Source: Nodosilinea foveolarum (lineage in GTDB: Bacteria > Cyanobacteriota > Cyanobacteriia > Phormidesmidales > Phormidesmidaceae). From it: a DNA stretch of 46,473 nt. Within the stretch, counting starts at the first letter, position 1, and each line of letters begins with the position of its first letter. The notes beneath the pieces were generated by a model that was not told the DNA's origin, made no database searches, and saw nothing but the letters and a program-made list of their open reading frames with translations. The position numbers and the translations under genes were made by a program. Where the stretch lies: positions 1 through 46,473 of the forward strand of contig QBMC01000016.1 in the NCBI GenBank assembly GCA_003242035.1, written 5' to 3'. Of this stretch, positions 9,016-16,284 are shown piece by piece.

Positions 9016-10398
9016 TTGAGCGTCCCTCTTAATATTCACCAAGCTGAAACCATCGCCGCGATCGCCACCGCCATCGTGCCCCAGCAGGGTAGCGTCGGCA
9101 TCGTCAGACTCTCCGGCATCAGCGCGATCGCGATCGCGCAGCAAATCTTCCATGCCCCCGGCCAGCAGCGCTGGGAAAGCCACCGCATTCTCTACGGCCA
9201 CATTCAATCGCCTACTTGCCCTCAGCCCATTGACGAAGCGCTGCTGCTATTAATGAAATCGCCCCGCTCTTATACCCGCGAAGACGTGGTTGAGTTTCAC
9301 TGTCACGGCGGCATTATGGCCGTTCAGCAGGTGCTTCAGCTCTGCCTTCAGCAGGGCGCAAAACTCGCTCAGCCCGGTGAATTTACCCTCCGCGCCTTCC
9401 TCAATGGAAGATTGGATCTAACTCAAGCAGAAGGCGTTGCCGATTTAGTAGGTGCTCAGTCTCCTCAAGCTGCACAAACGGCGCTGATGGGCATTCGCGG
9501 CAAGCTCGCAGGCGTTATCCGCCAAGTTCGCAGCCAGTGCCTAGACGTGCTTGCCGAAGTAGAGGCTCGCGTGGATTTTGAAGACGACTTGCCGCCGCTA
9601 GATGAAAATGAGGTGCGATCGCAATTAACTAACATCCACCAACAAATTGCCCAAATCCTAGCCACCGCACAGCAAGGCGAACTGCTGCGCTCCGGCCTCA
9701 AAGTTGCCATCATCGGCCAGCCCAACGTCGGCAAGTCTAGCCTGCTAAACGCCTGGAGCCGCAGCGATAGAGCCATTGTCACCAACTTACCAGGTACGAC
9801 TCGCGATGTCGTCGAATCTCAGCTCATTGTGGGCGGCATTCCAGTTCAGGTGCTGGACACCGCAGGGATTCGCGAGTCAGTGGATGAGGTGGAGAAAATG
9901 GGCATCGCCCGATCTCAATCGGCTGCACAGTCTGCCGATTTGGTCTTACTAACGTTGGACGCGACGCTCGGTTGGGGAGAAGCCGAACAAGTTCTCTACG
10001 AGAAAATAAACAACAAACCTCATATTCTAGTTGTCAATAAAATAGATCTCAAAGACTCGCCCGCACTAGAGCTGCCAACGGCTGCAACAGTCTATACCTC
10101 AGCGGCCAAGTCGCAGGGAATTGAAGCCTTAGAACAGGCGATACTCAAGGCGGTTCAGACGAAGGATTTGGCGGCGGCGGATACAGATATTGCGATTAAT
10201 CAGCGGCAGGCAGCGGCGTTGGTGAGGGCAGAAGGGGCGATCGCGCAAGTACAAGCGACCATTACCGAACAGCTACCGCTAGACTTTTGGACAATAGACC
10301 TGAGAGCCGCCATTCAAGCATTAGGAGAAGTCACCGGCGAAGAAATAACAGAATCTATGCTCGATGAAATCTTCAGCCGCTTCTGCATTGGCAAGTAG
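9016..10398 (+). CDS. mnmE: tRNA uridine-5-carboxymethylaminomethyl modification GTPase MnmE
   Basis: A 460-residue MnmE (TrmE) that acts with MnmG to install cmnm5 on U34 of tRNA. The folate-binding N-domain starts with [20 protein letters not shown]. The G domain has the P-loop GQPNVGKS (234-241), a TTRD switch, DTAG (281-284) and NKID (341-344). The C terminus ends FCIGK with Cys457. The only start upstream of the conserved N terminus is a TTG at 9016; an in-frame stop lies at 8986 with no ATG between, so a TTG start is the best reading. It diverges from the DUF2062 gene and converges on the DUF2141 gene. Confidence 0.97.
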   Translation: MSVPLNIHQAETIAAIATAIVPQQGSVGIVRLSGISAIAIAQQIFHAPGQQRWESHRILYGHIQSPTCPQPIDEALLLLMKSPRSYTREDVVEFHCHGGIMAVQQVLQLCLQQGAKLAQPGEFTLRAFLNGRLDLTQAEGVADLVGAQSPQAAQTALMGIRGKLAGVIRQVRSQCLDVLAEVEARVDFEDDLPPLDENEVRSQLTNIHQQIAQILATAQQGELLRSGLKVAIIGQPNVGKSSLLNAWSRSDRAIVTNLPGTTRDVVESQLIVGGIPVQVLDTAGIRESVDEVEKMGIARSQSAAQSADLVLLTLDATLGWGEAEQVLYEKINNKPHILVVNKIDLKDSPALELPTAATVYTSAAKSQGIEALEQAILKAVQTKDLAAADTDIAINQRQAAALVRAEGAIAQVQATITEQLPLDFWTIDLRAAIQALGEVTGEEITESMLDEIFSRFCIGK

Positions 10399-10431
10399 CA
10401 GAGGGCCAAGCTCAGCCGAGATTAGCTAAAG

Positions 10432-10800
10432 TTAAAAGTACTTAACTGCTATCTCTACTTCCAAATTTTCCTCATTAAACTCAAACCGGGTCTTTTCAAA
10501 ACTAGGCGTTCCGGTAATAATACGCGGATCGTTAGAGAAGCCAATGCCCTCTTTGGGAATACCCAACATCCCTGTATTCAGCTCGCCATCTTTATTCTCA
10601 TCGTGCAGCACGCTCACCGCATAGCTCCCGTAAGGCACCTCAAAGCTAACGGCCATCGGCAGCTCAGAAATGGCAAAACAGTTGTTACAAACGGCCTGCG
10701 TATCATCTTCAGGAAACCCAACTTTGCTTTCAAACAAAGCCACACAAACCTCTCCCTTTTGATTGCGCAAATTGCTGAGAACTAACGTTAGATTGGCCAC
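10432..10800 (-). CDS. DUF2141 domain protein
   Basis: A 122-residue DUF2141 protein. The diagnostic stretch is GSYAVSVLHDENKDGELNTG followed by GIPKEGIGFSNDP. Most family members carry a signal peptide and are thought to be extracytoplasmic. This one begins directly at the domain (MANLTLVLSNLRNQKGEVCV), so it lacks a recognisable export signal, and no better upstream start is seen. Function is unknown. The gene is convergent with mnmE (33 bp apart) and divergent from the FAD oxidoreductase. Confidence 0.8.
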   Translation of the reverse strand: MANLTLVLSNLRNQKGEVCVALFESKVGFPEDDTQAVCNNCFAISELPMAVSFEVPYGSYAVSVLHDENKDGELNTGMLGIPKEGIGFSNDPRIITGTPSFEKTRFEFNEENLEVEIAVKYF

Positions 10801-10977
10801 TAAGTTTTACCCGTATGTTTGAGAAGTGTCTGAAGAATCGCCGAAGGCAGGAGTCTAACATTCGCCAGATGGAAATCGTTTCTAGCGCAGGAGAGAAGTT
10901 CTCGCTATCTAAACCCGTAGACCTAGATACCAATGTCTGTGCGAAAATGAAAGACACCCTGCTCTCAGAACTCTCTT

Positions 10978-12609
10978 ATGCTGCGCGTTAACGACGTAAA
11001 ACTCCCCTTAGACCACACCGAAGCAGACCTTCGGAGCGCCATTTTACAAAGGCTCAAAATCTCTGCGACAGACCTCAAAAACTATACTGTTTTCAAGCGC
11101 AGCTACGATGCTAGAAAGCGCGACAACATTTCACTGGTCTATGCCGTTGATGTAGACACCCCCAAGCAAAAACAGATTCTTAAAACCACCCAAAAGAGTC
11201 AGCGCATCATCCCCACGCCCGACATGACCTATCGGCCCGTCGCGCAGGCCCCTAATCCGCTAAAGACTCGACCCATCGTGATTGGGGTTGGCCCTTGCGG
11301 CATGTTTAGTGCGCTCCTGCTCGCTCAGATGGGCTTTAGGCCGATTGTTTTAGAACGAGGCAAGGCGGTTCATGAGCGATCGCAAGACACTTTCGGCTTT
11401 TGGAGCAAGCGCAAATTCAACCCCGAATCCAACGCGCAGTTTGGCGAAGGCGGCGCAGGCACTTTCTCCGACGGCAAACTCTACAGCCGCATCAAAGACA
11501 ACGACCACCACGGCCGCAAAGTCCTCACCGAGCTAGTCGCCGCCGGAGCTGTCCCAGAAATTTTATACATCAGCAAGCCCCACATCGGCACCTATCGCCT
11601 GGTAAAAATTGTTGAAAACATTCGCCACAAAGTAATTGAGCTAGGCGGAGAAATTCGCTTTCAAAGTCGAGTAGAGCGCCTTGAAATAGAGGGCGACAAG
11701 AACAACCGAAAAGTTCGAGGGGTTACTTTAGAGAGCGGTGAGTTTATTGAGAGCGATCGCGTCATTCTAGCCGTCGGTCACAGCGCTAGAGACACCTTTG
11801 AAATGCTCTTAGAACAGGGCGTTTACATCGAGCCAAAACCCTTTTCCGTCGGCTTTCGCATCGAGCACCCCCAGCCGCTGATCAACGAGCGCCGCTTCGG
11901 TAAAAATTCTAATCATCCCGTCTTAGGCGCTGCCGACTACAAGCTAGTCCATCACTGCGAAAAGGGCATTGCCAAAGGTCGCAGCGTTTACAGCTTTTGC
12001 ATGTGCCCCGGCGGAAAAGTGGTCGCCGCCACCTCAGAAACAGGCCGAGTGGTCACCAATGGCATGAGCCAATACGAACGCAGTGGTAAAAATGCCAACA
12101 GCGGCATCGTCGTTGGCATCACACCAGCAGACTATCCAGGCAGTCCACTAGCAGGCATTCCCTTTCAGCGTCAGCTAGAAGAAAAAGCCTACGAGCTAGG
12201 CGGCAAAACTTACGAAGCCCCTGGGCAGCTTGTAGGAGACTTTCTCGCGGGACGCCCCTCTACCAAACTAGGAACGGTGGAGCCTTCCTATAAACCGGGC
12301 GTTCATCTGTGCGATTTGGCAGAGAGTTTGCCGGATTATGCGATCGCTGCCATCCGCGAAGCCATCCCCGCCTTCGATCAAAAAATTCCCGGCTTTGCCA
12401 TGCCCGACGCCGTGCTCACAGGCGTAGAAACCAGAACCTCATCGCCCATCCGCATCAAACGCAACGAGCAGTACCAAAGCCTGAACACGCAAGGGCTTTA
12501 TCCCGCTGGGGAAGGCGCTGGCTACGCGGGTGGCATTCTTTCCGCCGCTGTAGACGGCATCAAAGTCGCCGAAGCCGTTGCCCTCAGCATGGTTGCCACA
12601 AAATCATAA
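10978..12609 (+). CDS. FAD-dependent oxidoreductase of the COG2509 type
   Basis: A 543-residue flavoprotein. An N-terminal domain of about 95 residues (MLRVNDVKLPLDHTEADLRS) precedes the Rossmann motif VIGVGPCGMFSALLLAQMGF (GxGxxG at 103-108). It continues with FGEGGAGTFSDGKLYSRIKD and an FSVGFRIEHPQ segment, and closes with LYPAGEGAGYAGGILSAAVD, a typical FAD-binding end. The same architecture is widespread in bacteria and annotated only as a FAD-dependent dehydrogenase; substrate and pathway are unknown. It is transcribed toward the tandem structured elements at 12645-12960, one hairpin of which may serve as its terminator. Confidence 0.88.
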   Translation: MLRVNDVKLPLDHTEADLRSAILQRLKISATDLKNYTVFKRSYDARKRDNISLVYAVDVDTPKQKQILKTTQKSQRIIPTPDMTYRPVAQAPNPLKTRPIVIGVGPCGMFSALLLAQMGFRPIVLERGKAVHERSQDTFGFWSKRKFNPESNAQFGEGGAGTFSDGKLYSRIKDNDHHGRKVLTELVAAGAVPEILYISKPHIGTYRLVKIVENIRHKVIELGGEIRFQSRVERLEIEGDKNNRKVRGVTLESGEFIESDRVILAVGHSARDTFEMLLEQGVYIEPKPFSVGFRIEHPQPLINERRFGKNSNHPVLGAADYKLVHHCEKGIAKGRSVYSFCMCPGGKVVAATSETGRVVTNGMSQYERSGKNANSGIVVGITPADYPGSPLAGIPFQRQLEEKAYELGGKTYEAPGQLVGDFLAGRPSTKLGTVEPSYKPGVHLCDLAESLPDYAIAAIREAIPAFDQKIPGFAMPDAVLTGVETRTSSPIRIKRNEQYQSLNTQGLYPAGEGAGYAGGILSAAVDGIKVAEAVALSMVATKS

Positions 12610-12644
12610 TGTGGGTAAGTGACAACCTTACAATCTGTCAAAAG

Positions 12645-12760
12645 CTTTAAAAAGAAAAAGGAGAGTCCCCAATTACCTTGGTGAACTCTCCCTACCATCA
12701 GGGTGCATCTACATATTCACAGTATGGCACGATAGGGATGAGGGGTACAACCCCTTATTG
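12645..12760 (-). ncRNA. Putative small RNA, copy 1 (structured, own terminator)
   Basis: Read on the minus strand, a -10-like TAGAAT (12766-12771) precedes a possible start near 12759. A 5' hairpin follows (stem AGGGGT/ACCCCT, 12741-12755), then a largely unpaired conserved centre. A 3' hairpin with stem GGAGAGT/ACTCTCC (12660-12691, inner helix CCAA/TTGG) follows, and then a T tract (12649-12659). The expected transcript is about 112 nt. Alternatively the 3' hairpin is only a terminator for gatB, and the G4/C4 hairpin one for the plus-strand oxidoreductase. Family is not recognised. Confidence 0.45.
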
Positions 12761-12827
12761 TCCGTATTCTAGAAATCAATAAAATTAAGACTGTCGGAAC
12801 CGCTAGAGCGCAAAGGGTAGCAAAGTC

Positions 12828-12948
12828 CTTTAAAAAGAAAAAAGGAGAGTCCTCTAATTACTTAGGTGAACTCTCCCTACCATCAGGGTGCATCTACATG
12901 GCCACAGTATGGCATGTTAGGGGTGAGGGGTGTAACCCCCTCTTGTTC
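12828..12948 (-). ncRNA. Putative small RNA, copy 2 (structured, own terminator)
   Basis: Same layout as copy 1 on the minus strand. A TAGAAT box lies at 12951-12956. The 5' hairpin GAGGGG/CCCCTC is at 12925-12942 and the conserved centre at about 12877-12915. The 3' hairpin GGAGAGT/ACTCTCC spans 12844-12876 with an inner CTAA/TTAG helix, and a T-rich run (12831-12843) follows. The inner helix is kept although its bases differ from copy 1, which argues for a selected RNA structure. The expected length is about 113 nt. This copy is nearer gatB and could also end gatB transcripts. Confidence 0.5.
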
Positions 12949-13066
12949 GTATTCTAGAATTTTAGCGTCTGTATTCTAGAATTTCGCCATACGACGCCAA
13001 TTTTGATAGCCTCAGCGAAAATCAGCCCTAGAGCCTACCGCATTAAGCCCTAATCTCCTTAGAAAA

Positions 13067-14560
13067 TTACCCATTCAGCTTTTTTCCTAACAGTTGATTT
13101 GTCAGTTTAGGATCGGCTCGTCCCCCCGTTCGCTTCATCACCTGCCCGACAAAAAAGCCTTTCAGCTTCGTCTTACCGGCTCTGAACTTAGCTAGCTCAT
13201 CCGGGTTTGCGGCTAGCACTTCATCAATCATGGACTCAATCTCTGCCGGGTCAGAAATCTGGCTTAATCCTTGGCTCTCCACGATTTTCTTTGGCGATCC
13301 ACCCTGATCTAGCAGCTCTGGCAACATGTCTTTGCCGATTTTGTTGCTAATCGTACCGTCCTCAATCAGCTTCACCATTTCAGCTAGTGCCTCTGGCGTC
13401 AGCTTTAGCTCGTCGATACTCACCTTTTCAGCGTTTACGTAAGCCGCAATATCGCTCATGATCCAGTTGGCCACTAGCTTGGTTGAAGCGCCCGAGGCGA
13501 TCGCTCCTTCAAAATATTCCGCCGTCGCCCGGTCATCTGTCAGCACCGCCGCATCATACGCCGAAAGGCCCAAGTCTTCCTCATACCGATGCCGCTTCGC
13601 CGCAGGCAACTCCGGCAGCGCCTCTCTCCATGCCTTAAGCTGATCTGCCGTCACCTCAATCGGCGGCAAATCTGGCTCCGGAAAATAGCGATAGTCGCTA
13701 GCGCCTTCCTTCATGCGCATACTCTTCGTCCGCTGCGCCCCTTCTTCCCACAGCCGAGTCTCCTGGTAGATTGGCTCGCCTGCTTCTACCGCTGCAATTT
13801 GCCGTTCAATCTCGTAGTCGATGGCTTTGGCGATCGCGCTAAATGAGTTCATATTCTTAATCTCGACCTTGATGCCAAATTCCTCTTGGCCCACCGGTCG
13901 CACCGAGATATTCACGTCACAGCGCAGCGATCCTTCCTGCATGTTGCCATCGCCCACACCGAGGTAGCGAATAATCCGCCGAATCTCCTCCGCATAAGCC
14001 GCTGCCTCTTCCCCAGAGCGAATATCCGGCTCCGACACAATCTCCACTAGCGGCACCCCCGCCCGGTTGTAGTCCACCAGCGAATAAGTTGAGCCATCAA
14101 GACTTGCCGCCCCCGCGTGAACCAGCTTCCCGGCATCTTCTTCCATATGCAGCCGGGTCACCCCAATGCGCTTACGCACCGGCTCCCCATCTTTCACAAT
14201 CTCAATTTCCAGCCAGCCATGCTCCGCAATCGGCAAATCGAACTGCGAGATCTGATAGTTCTTCGGCAAGTCGGGATAAAAATACTGCTTGCGATCAAAC
14301 TTGCTATAGGGCGCAATCTGACAGTTCAAAGCCAGCCCCGCCTTCACCGCATACTCCAACACCTTTTCATTCAGCACGGGCAGCACCCCAGGCAGGCCCA
14401 TCGTCACCGGGTCTACGTGCGTATTTGGCTTAGCGCCAAACGCCGCTGAGCTAGTAGAGAAAATTTTTGTCTCTGTGCTGAGCTGGCAGTGAGTTTCCAA
14501 ACCGATTACAGCTTCGTACTTAGTCTTACTTTGGGTTTTAGTCGGCGTGGCAGCAGTCAT
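13067..14560 (-). CDS. gatB: Asp-tRNA(Asn)/Glu-tRNA(Gln) amidotransferase subunit B
   Basis: A 497-residue GatB, the tRNA-binding and kinase subunit of GatCAB, which converts Glu-tRNA(Gln) to Gln-tRNA(Gln). It opens with [20 protein letters not shown] and contains [31 protein letters not shown] and [11 protein letters not shown]. The C-terminal YqeY-like tail ends in [18 protein letters not shown]. The frame extends 54 bases further upstream, but -10-like boxes (14590-14602) lie inside that extension, so I take the ATG at 14560. Neither gatA nor gatC is in the window. Confidence 0.96.
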   Translation of the reverse strand: MTAATPTKTQSKTKYEAVIGLETHCQLSTETKIFSTSSAAFGAKPNTHVDPVTMGLPGVLPVLNEKVLEYAVKAGLALNCQIAPYSKFDRKQYFYPDLPKNYQISQFDLPIAEHGWLEIEIVKDGEPVRKRIGVTRLHMEEDAGKLVHAGAASLDGSTYSLVDYNRAGVPLVEIVSEPDIRSGEEAAAYAEEIRRIIRYLGVGDGNMQEGSLRCDVNISVRPVGQEEFGIKVEIKNMNSFSAIAKAIDYEIERQIAAVEAGEPIYQETRLWEEGAQRTKSMRMKEGASDYRYFPEPDLPPIEVTADQLKAWREALPELPAAKRHRYEEDLGLSAYDAAVLTDDRATAEYFEGAIASGASTKLVANWIMSDIAAYVNAEKVSIDELKLTPEALAEMVKLIEDGTISNKIGKDMLPELLDQGGSPKKIVESQGLSQISDPAEIESMIDEVLAANPDELAKFRAGKTKLKGFFVGQVMKRTGGRADPKLTNQLLGKKLNG

Positions 14561-14589
14561 AGGTGCTTCGAGGGTTAAGGCCAGGGGAT

Positions 14590-14602
14590 ATTCTATATAA
14601 TA
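14590..14602 (-). promoter_or_regulatory. Candidate gatB -10 region
   Basis: On the minus strand TATTAT and TAGAAT lie in the run TATTATATAGAAT about 30-42 bases before the chosen gatB ATG. No good -35 is seen. Its position supports the shorter gatB start. Confidence 0.4.
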
Positions 14603-15039
14603 GACAGCGATCAAAAAGCTCGGTCGTTACATTGATAATTGTAGCTTCTAGCCAGAATTTGAAGGCGATCGCCAGCCAGCACCTAAAAGTTGTAGATTGG
14701 GCAGTCCTCACAGAACCAGAGACCTCAGCAGACATTACGAATGAGAAATGAGAACCTGTTCATATCTCGTCAGCTTGACGCCACGCAAAAATCGGCCTAT
14801 CGTCAATAACTAAGGCTGTGATGCCTATCACGGTCATTCACTCAGAACTCAACTGACTAAAGCGCTATCGGCAGATGCTAGTAACACCTACCGACAGCTA
14901 ACTCCCAAACTGATCTCGCCAGTCTGTGAGCTAAGGTCAATGTACCTTAGCGACTCCGATTTGCACTACATTTTGCGGCGTGGCTAAGGTCATTTGGGTT
15001 CTGGTTTCCTCGAAAACAAACCTTCGGAGACCAGATCTC
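14603..15039. other. Intergenic region without a supported gene
   Basis: This 437 bp stretch separates gatB (minus) from the small ORF at 15040. Short open frames exist on both strands, but none shows a recognisable domain, a good ribosome site or plausible composition. I see no strong hairpin. Confidence 0.5.
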
Positions 15040-15321
15040 ATGATTACACTGTCTATTGCAGACGCTGCGGCGTCCACTGTTTCTGCTACCCAGCCATCGA
15101 CGATATCGTCCGGGCGTCCCGCCGATCCCAATAGTGGAAACGGACGCGAGCCAGCGAAAATCCGGCACATGCTATTCGGCACACCCGGCACCGTTCAATC
15201 CACCATCTTGCAGCTACACCAGCTAGGCTACGCCGAACCCAACGATTGGAGTCGGCCCATCAGCACCGGCAGACCCGGCGAAGTGATGGCAATTTTGACG
15301 AAACGAGTGAGCAACCTGTAA
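15040..15321 (+). CDS. Small conserved-looking cyanobacterial protein of unknown function
   Basis: A 93-residue frame whose last 50 residues look like a real protein: MLFGTPGTVQSTILQLHQLG (from 15169) then YAEPNDWSRPISTGRPGEVM and ILTKRV. This resembles short hypothetical proteins I associate with cyanobacteria; no function is known to me. I chose the ATG at 15040 because CGGAGA lies about 10 bases upstream. However, the first 43 residues are low-complexity Ser/Thr/Ala, so translation may really begin at the internal ATG at 15169. No signal peptide or membrane helix is seen. Confidence 0.45.
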   Translation: MITLSIADAAASTVSATQPSTISSGRPADPNSGNGREPAKIRHMLFGTPGTVQSTILQLHQLGYAEPNDWSRPISTGRPGEVMAILTKRVSNL

Positions 15322-15350
15322 GCCGTAATAAATTCAGGCTTGCATATCAG

Positions 15351-15382
15351 TCCGCTGAGGTACCACAATGACTCTCAGCGGA
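15351..15382. repeat. Perfect 9 bp inverted repeat
   Basis: TCCGCTGAG (15351-15359) pairs with CTCAGCGGA (15374-15382) across a 14-base loop. It lies about 30 bases after the small ORF stop. No T tract follows on the plus strand, so it is either a weak terminator or a protein-binding palindrome. Confidence 0.45.
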
Positions 15383-15443
15383 GCACCATTACAGAAGCGA
15401 GGCATAGATCATTCTCATTTAATCGATCCACCGTCAGATATAA

Positions 15444-15691
15444 AGACCTCCTCTTACGGGAGAGAAAGGCCGCACCTCTTTTGAAGAAGTTGTCGATGGC
15501 GAACTCATCGACCTGAGCGTGAAAGACCTGCTAAACGGAGTAGATATGGCGGTAGCCGCTCCCGTTTGACCCTCTTAGGCAGGCAGCTAAATAGACAGAT
15601 GGAACGACCGGGCGATCGCGATGCCGCCTGGTACGACGTAGAGCAAGGCATCAAACAGGCCATCGAAGATATCAAATCCAAACGATCATGA
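15444..15691 (+). pseudogene. Frame-disrupted remnant before the GNAT gene
   Basis: One frame (15444-15569) reads protein-like, TSFEEVVDGELIDLSVKDLL, with no start codon and a stop after AAPV. A second frame reads SRLTLLGRQLNRQ, then GDRDAAWYDVEQGIKQAIED, and stops at 15691, overlapping the next gene's ATG as ATGA. A single frameshift around 15540-15560 would join them into one reading of about 80 codons. This suggests a broken small gene, or a short intact ORF from the ATG at 15599 (30 codons) coupled to the acetyltransferase. I do not recognise the family. Confidence 0.4.
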
Positions 15692-16248
15692 CAGAAATAT
15701 ACGAGCTAGAGACAGAGCGGCTGCGACTTCGGCAGTGGACTGAAGCAGATAAAGCGCCCTTTGCTAGACTCAACGCGAGCAAGCAAGTAATGGAGTATTT
15801 TCCAAGCGCTTTATCGCAAGCAGAAAGTGACCAGTTAGCTGAACGAATTATTAGCGCGATCGCCCAAAGAGGCTGGGGTTTGTGGGCCGTAGAAGTCAAA
15901 GGCAAACATCCCTTCATTGGCTTTGTCGGATTGAACATTCCCTCCGCCGATCTGCCGTTTAGTCCCTGTGTGGAAACAGGCTGGCGGCTGGACTATCCCT
16001 ATTGGGGAAAGGGCTATGCCACTGAAGCTGCCAAAGCCGCGATCGCCTTCGGATTCCAAACCCTAGACTTAGCAGAAATTGTCTCTTTTACGGCGTTGGG
16101 AAATGAGCGATCGCAAGCCGTCATGCACAAATTAGGCATGACCCGCGCTCCCGAATCCTTCATGTATCCTAGCTTGCCAGAAGGCCACAAGCTTCAAGCG
16201 CACTGCCTTTACAAACTCTCGCAAGCAGACTGGGAAGCGCGACAGTAA
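15688..16248 (+). CDS. GNAT-family N-acetyltransferase (RimJ/RimL-like)
   Basis: A 186-residue acetyltransferase of the type often annotated as ribosomal-protein-alanine N-acetyltransferase. It opens with ELETERLRLRQWTEADKAPF. The acetyl-CoA binding region is GWRLDYPYWGKGYATEAAKA near residues 97-116, and NERSQAVMHKLGM follows, as is usual in this subfamily. The substrate may be a protein N terminus or a small molecule. The ATG overlaps the stop of the preceding remnant, implying past or present operon structure. It is convergent with the UPF0182 gene (36 bp). Confidence 0.88.
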   Translation: MTEIYELETERLRLRQWTEADKAPFARLNASKQVMEYFPSALSQAESDQLAERIISAIAQRGWGLWAVEVKGKHPFIGFVGLNIPSADLPFSPCVETGWRLDYPYWGKGYATEAAKAAIAFGFQTLDLAEIVSFTALGNERSQAVMHKLGMTRAPESFMYPSLPEGHKLQAHCLYKLSQADWEARQ

Positions 16249-16284
16249 AGCGCAAGATCAGCTTATAAGCCAAGGTGGGCTAAT

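Larger units (their letters stand above)
12645..12960. repeat. Tandem direct duplication of a ~130 bp structured unit
   Basis: Two copies (12645-12774 and 12828-12960) share most of their sequence: a purine tract, a GGAGAGT/ACTCTCC hairpin, a nearly invariant CTACCATCAGGGTGCATCTA block, CACAGTATGGCA, a G4/C4 hairpin and GTATTCTAGAA. They are separated by 53 bp of unrelated sequence. GTATTCTAGAA occurs a third time at 12971. Substitutions between copies are concentrated where the hairpins still form. Confidence 0.85.

Noticed and set aside
10730-10957. 75-codon minus-strand frame upstream of the DUF2141 gene
   Set aside because: It overlaps DUF2141 in another frame, lacks a domain and has a composition unlike a protein.
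12645-12960. CRISPR array or tRNA pair
   Set aside because: Only two units of about 130 bp, no short regular spacers, and no cloverleaf or CCA/T-loop signature can be drawn.
14561-14614. Eighteen extra N-terminal codons on gatB
   Set aside because: They contain -10-like boxes and are not like any GatB N terminus; the ATG at 14560 fits better.
14937-15191. 84-codon minus-strand frame opposite the small ORF
   Set aside because: No recognisable motif; the plus-strand reading 15169-15321 looks more protein-like.
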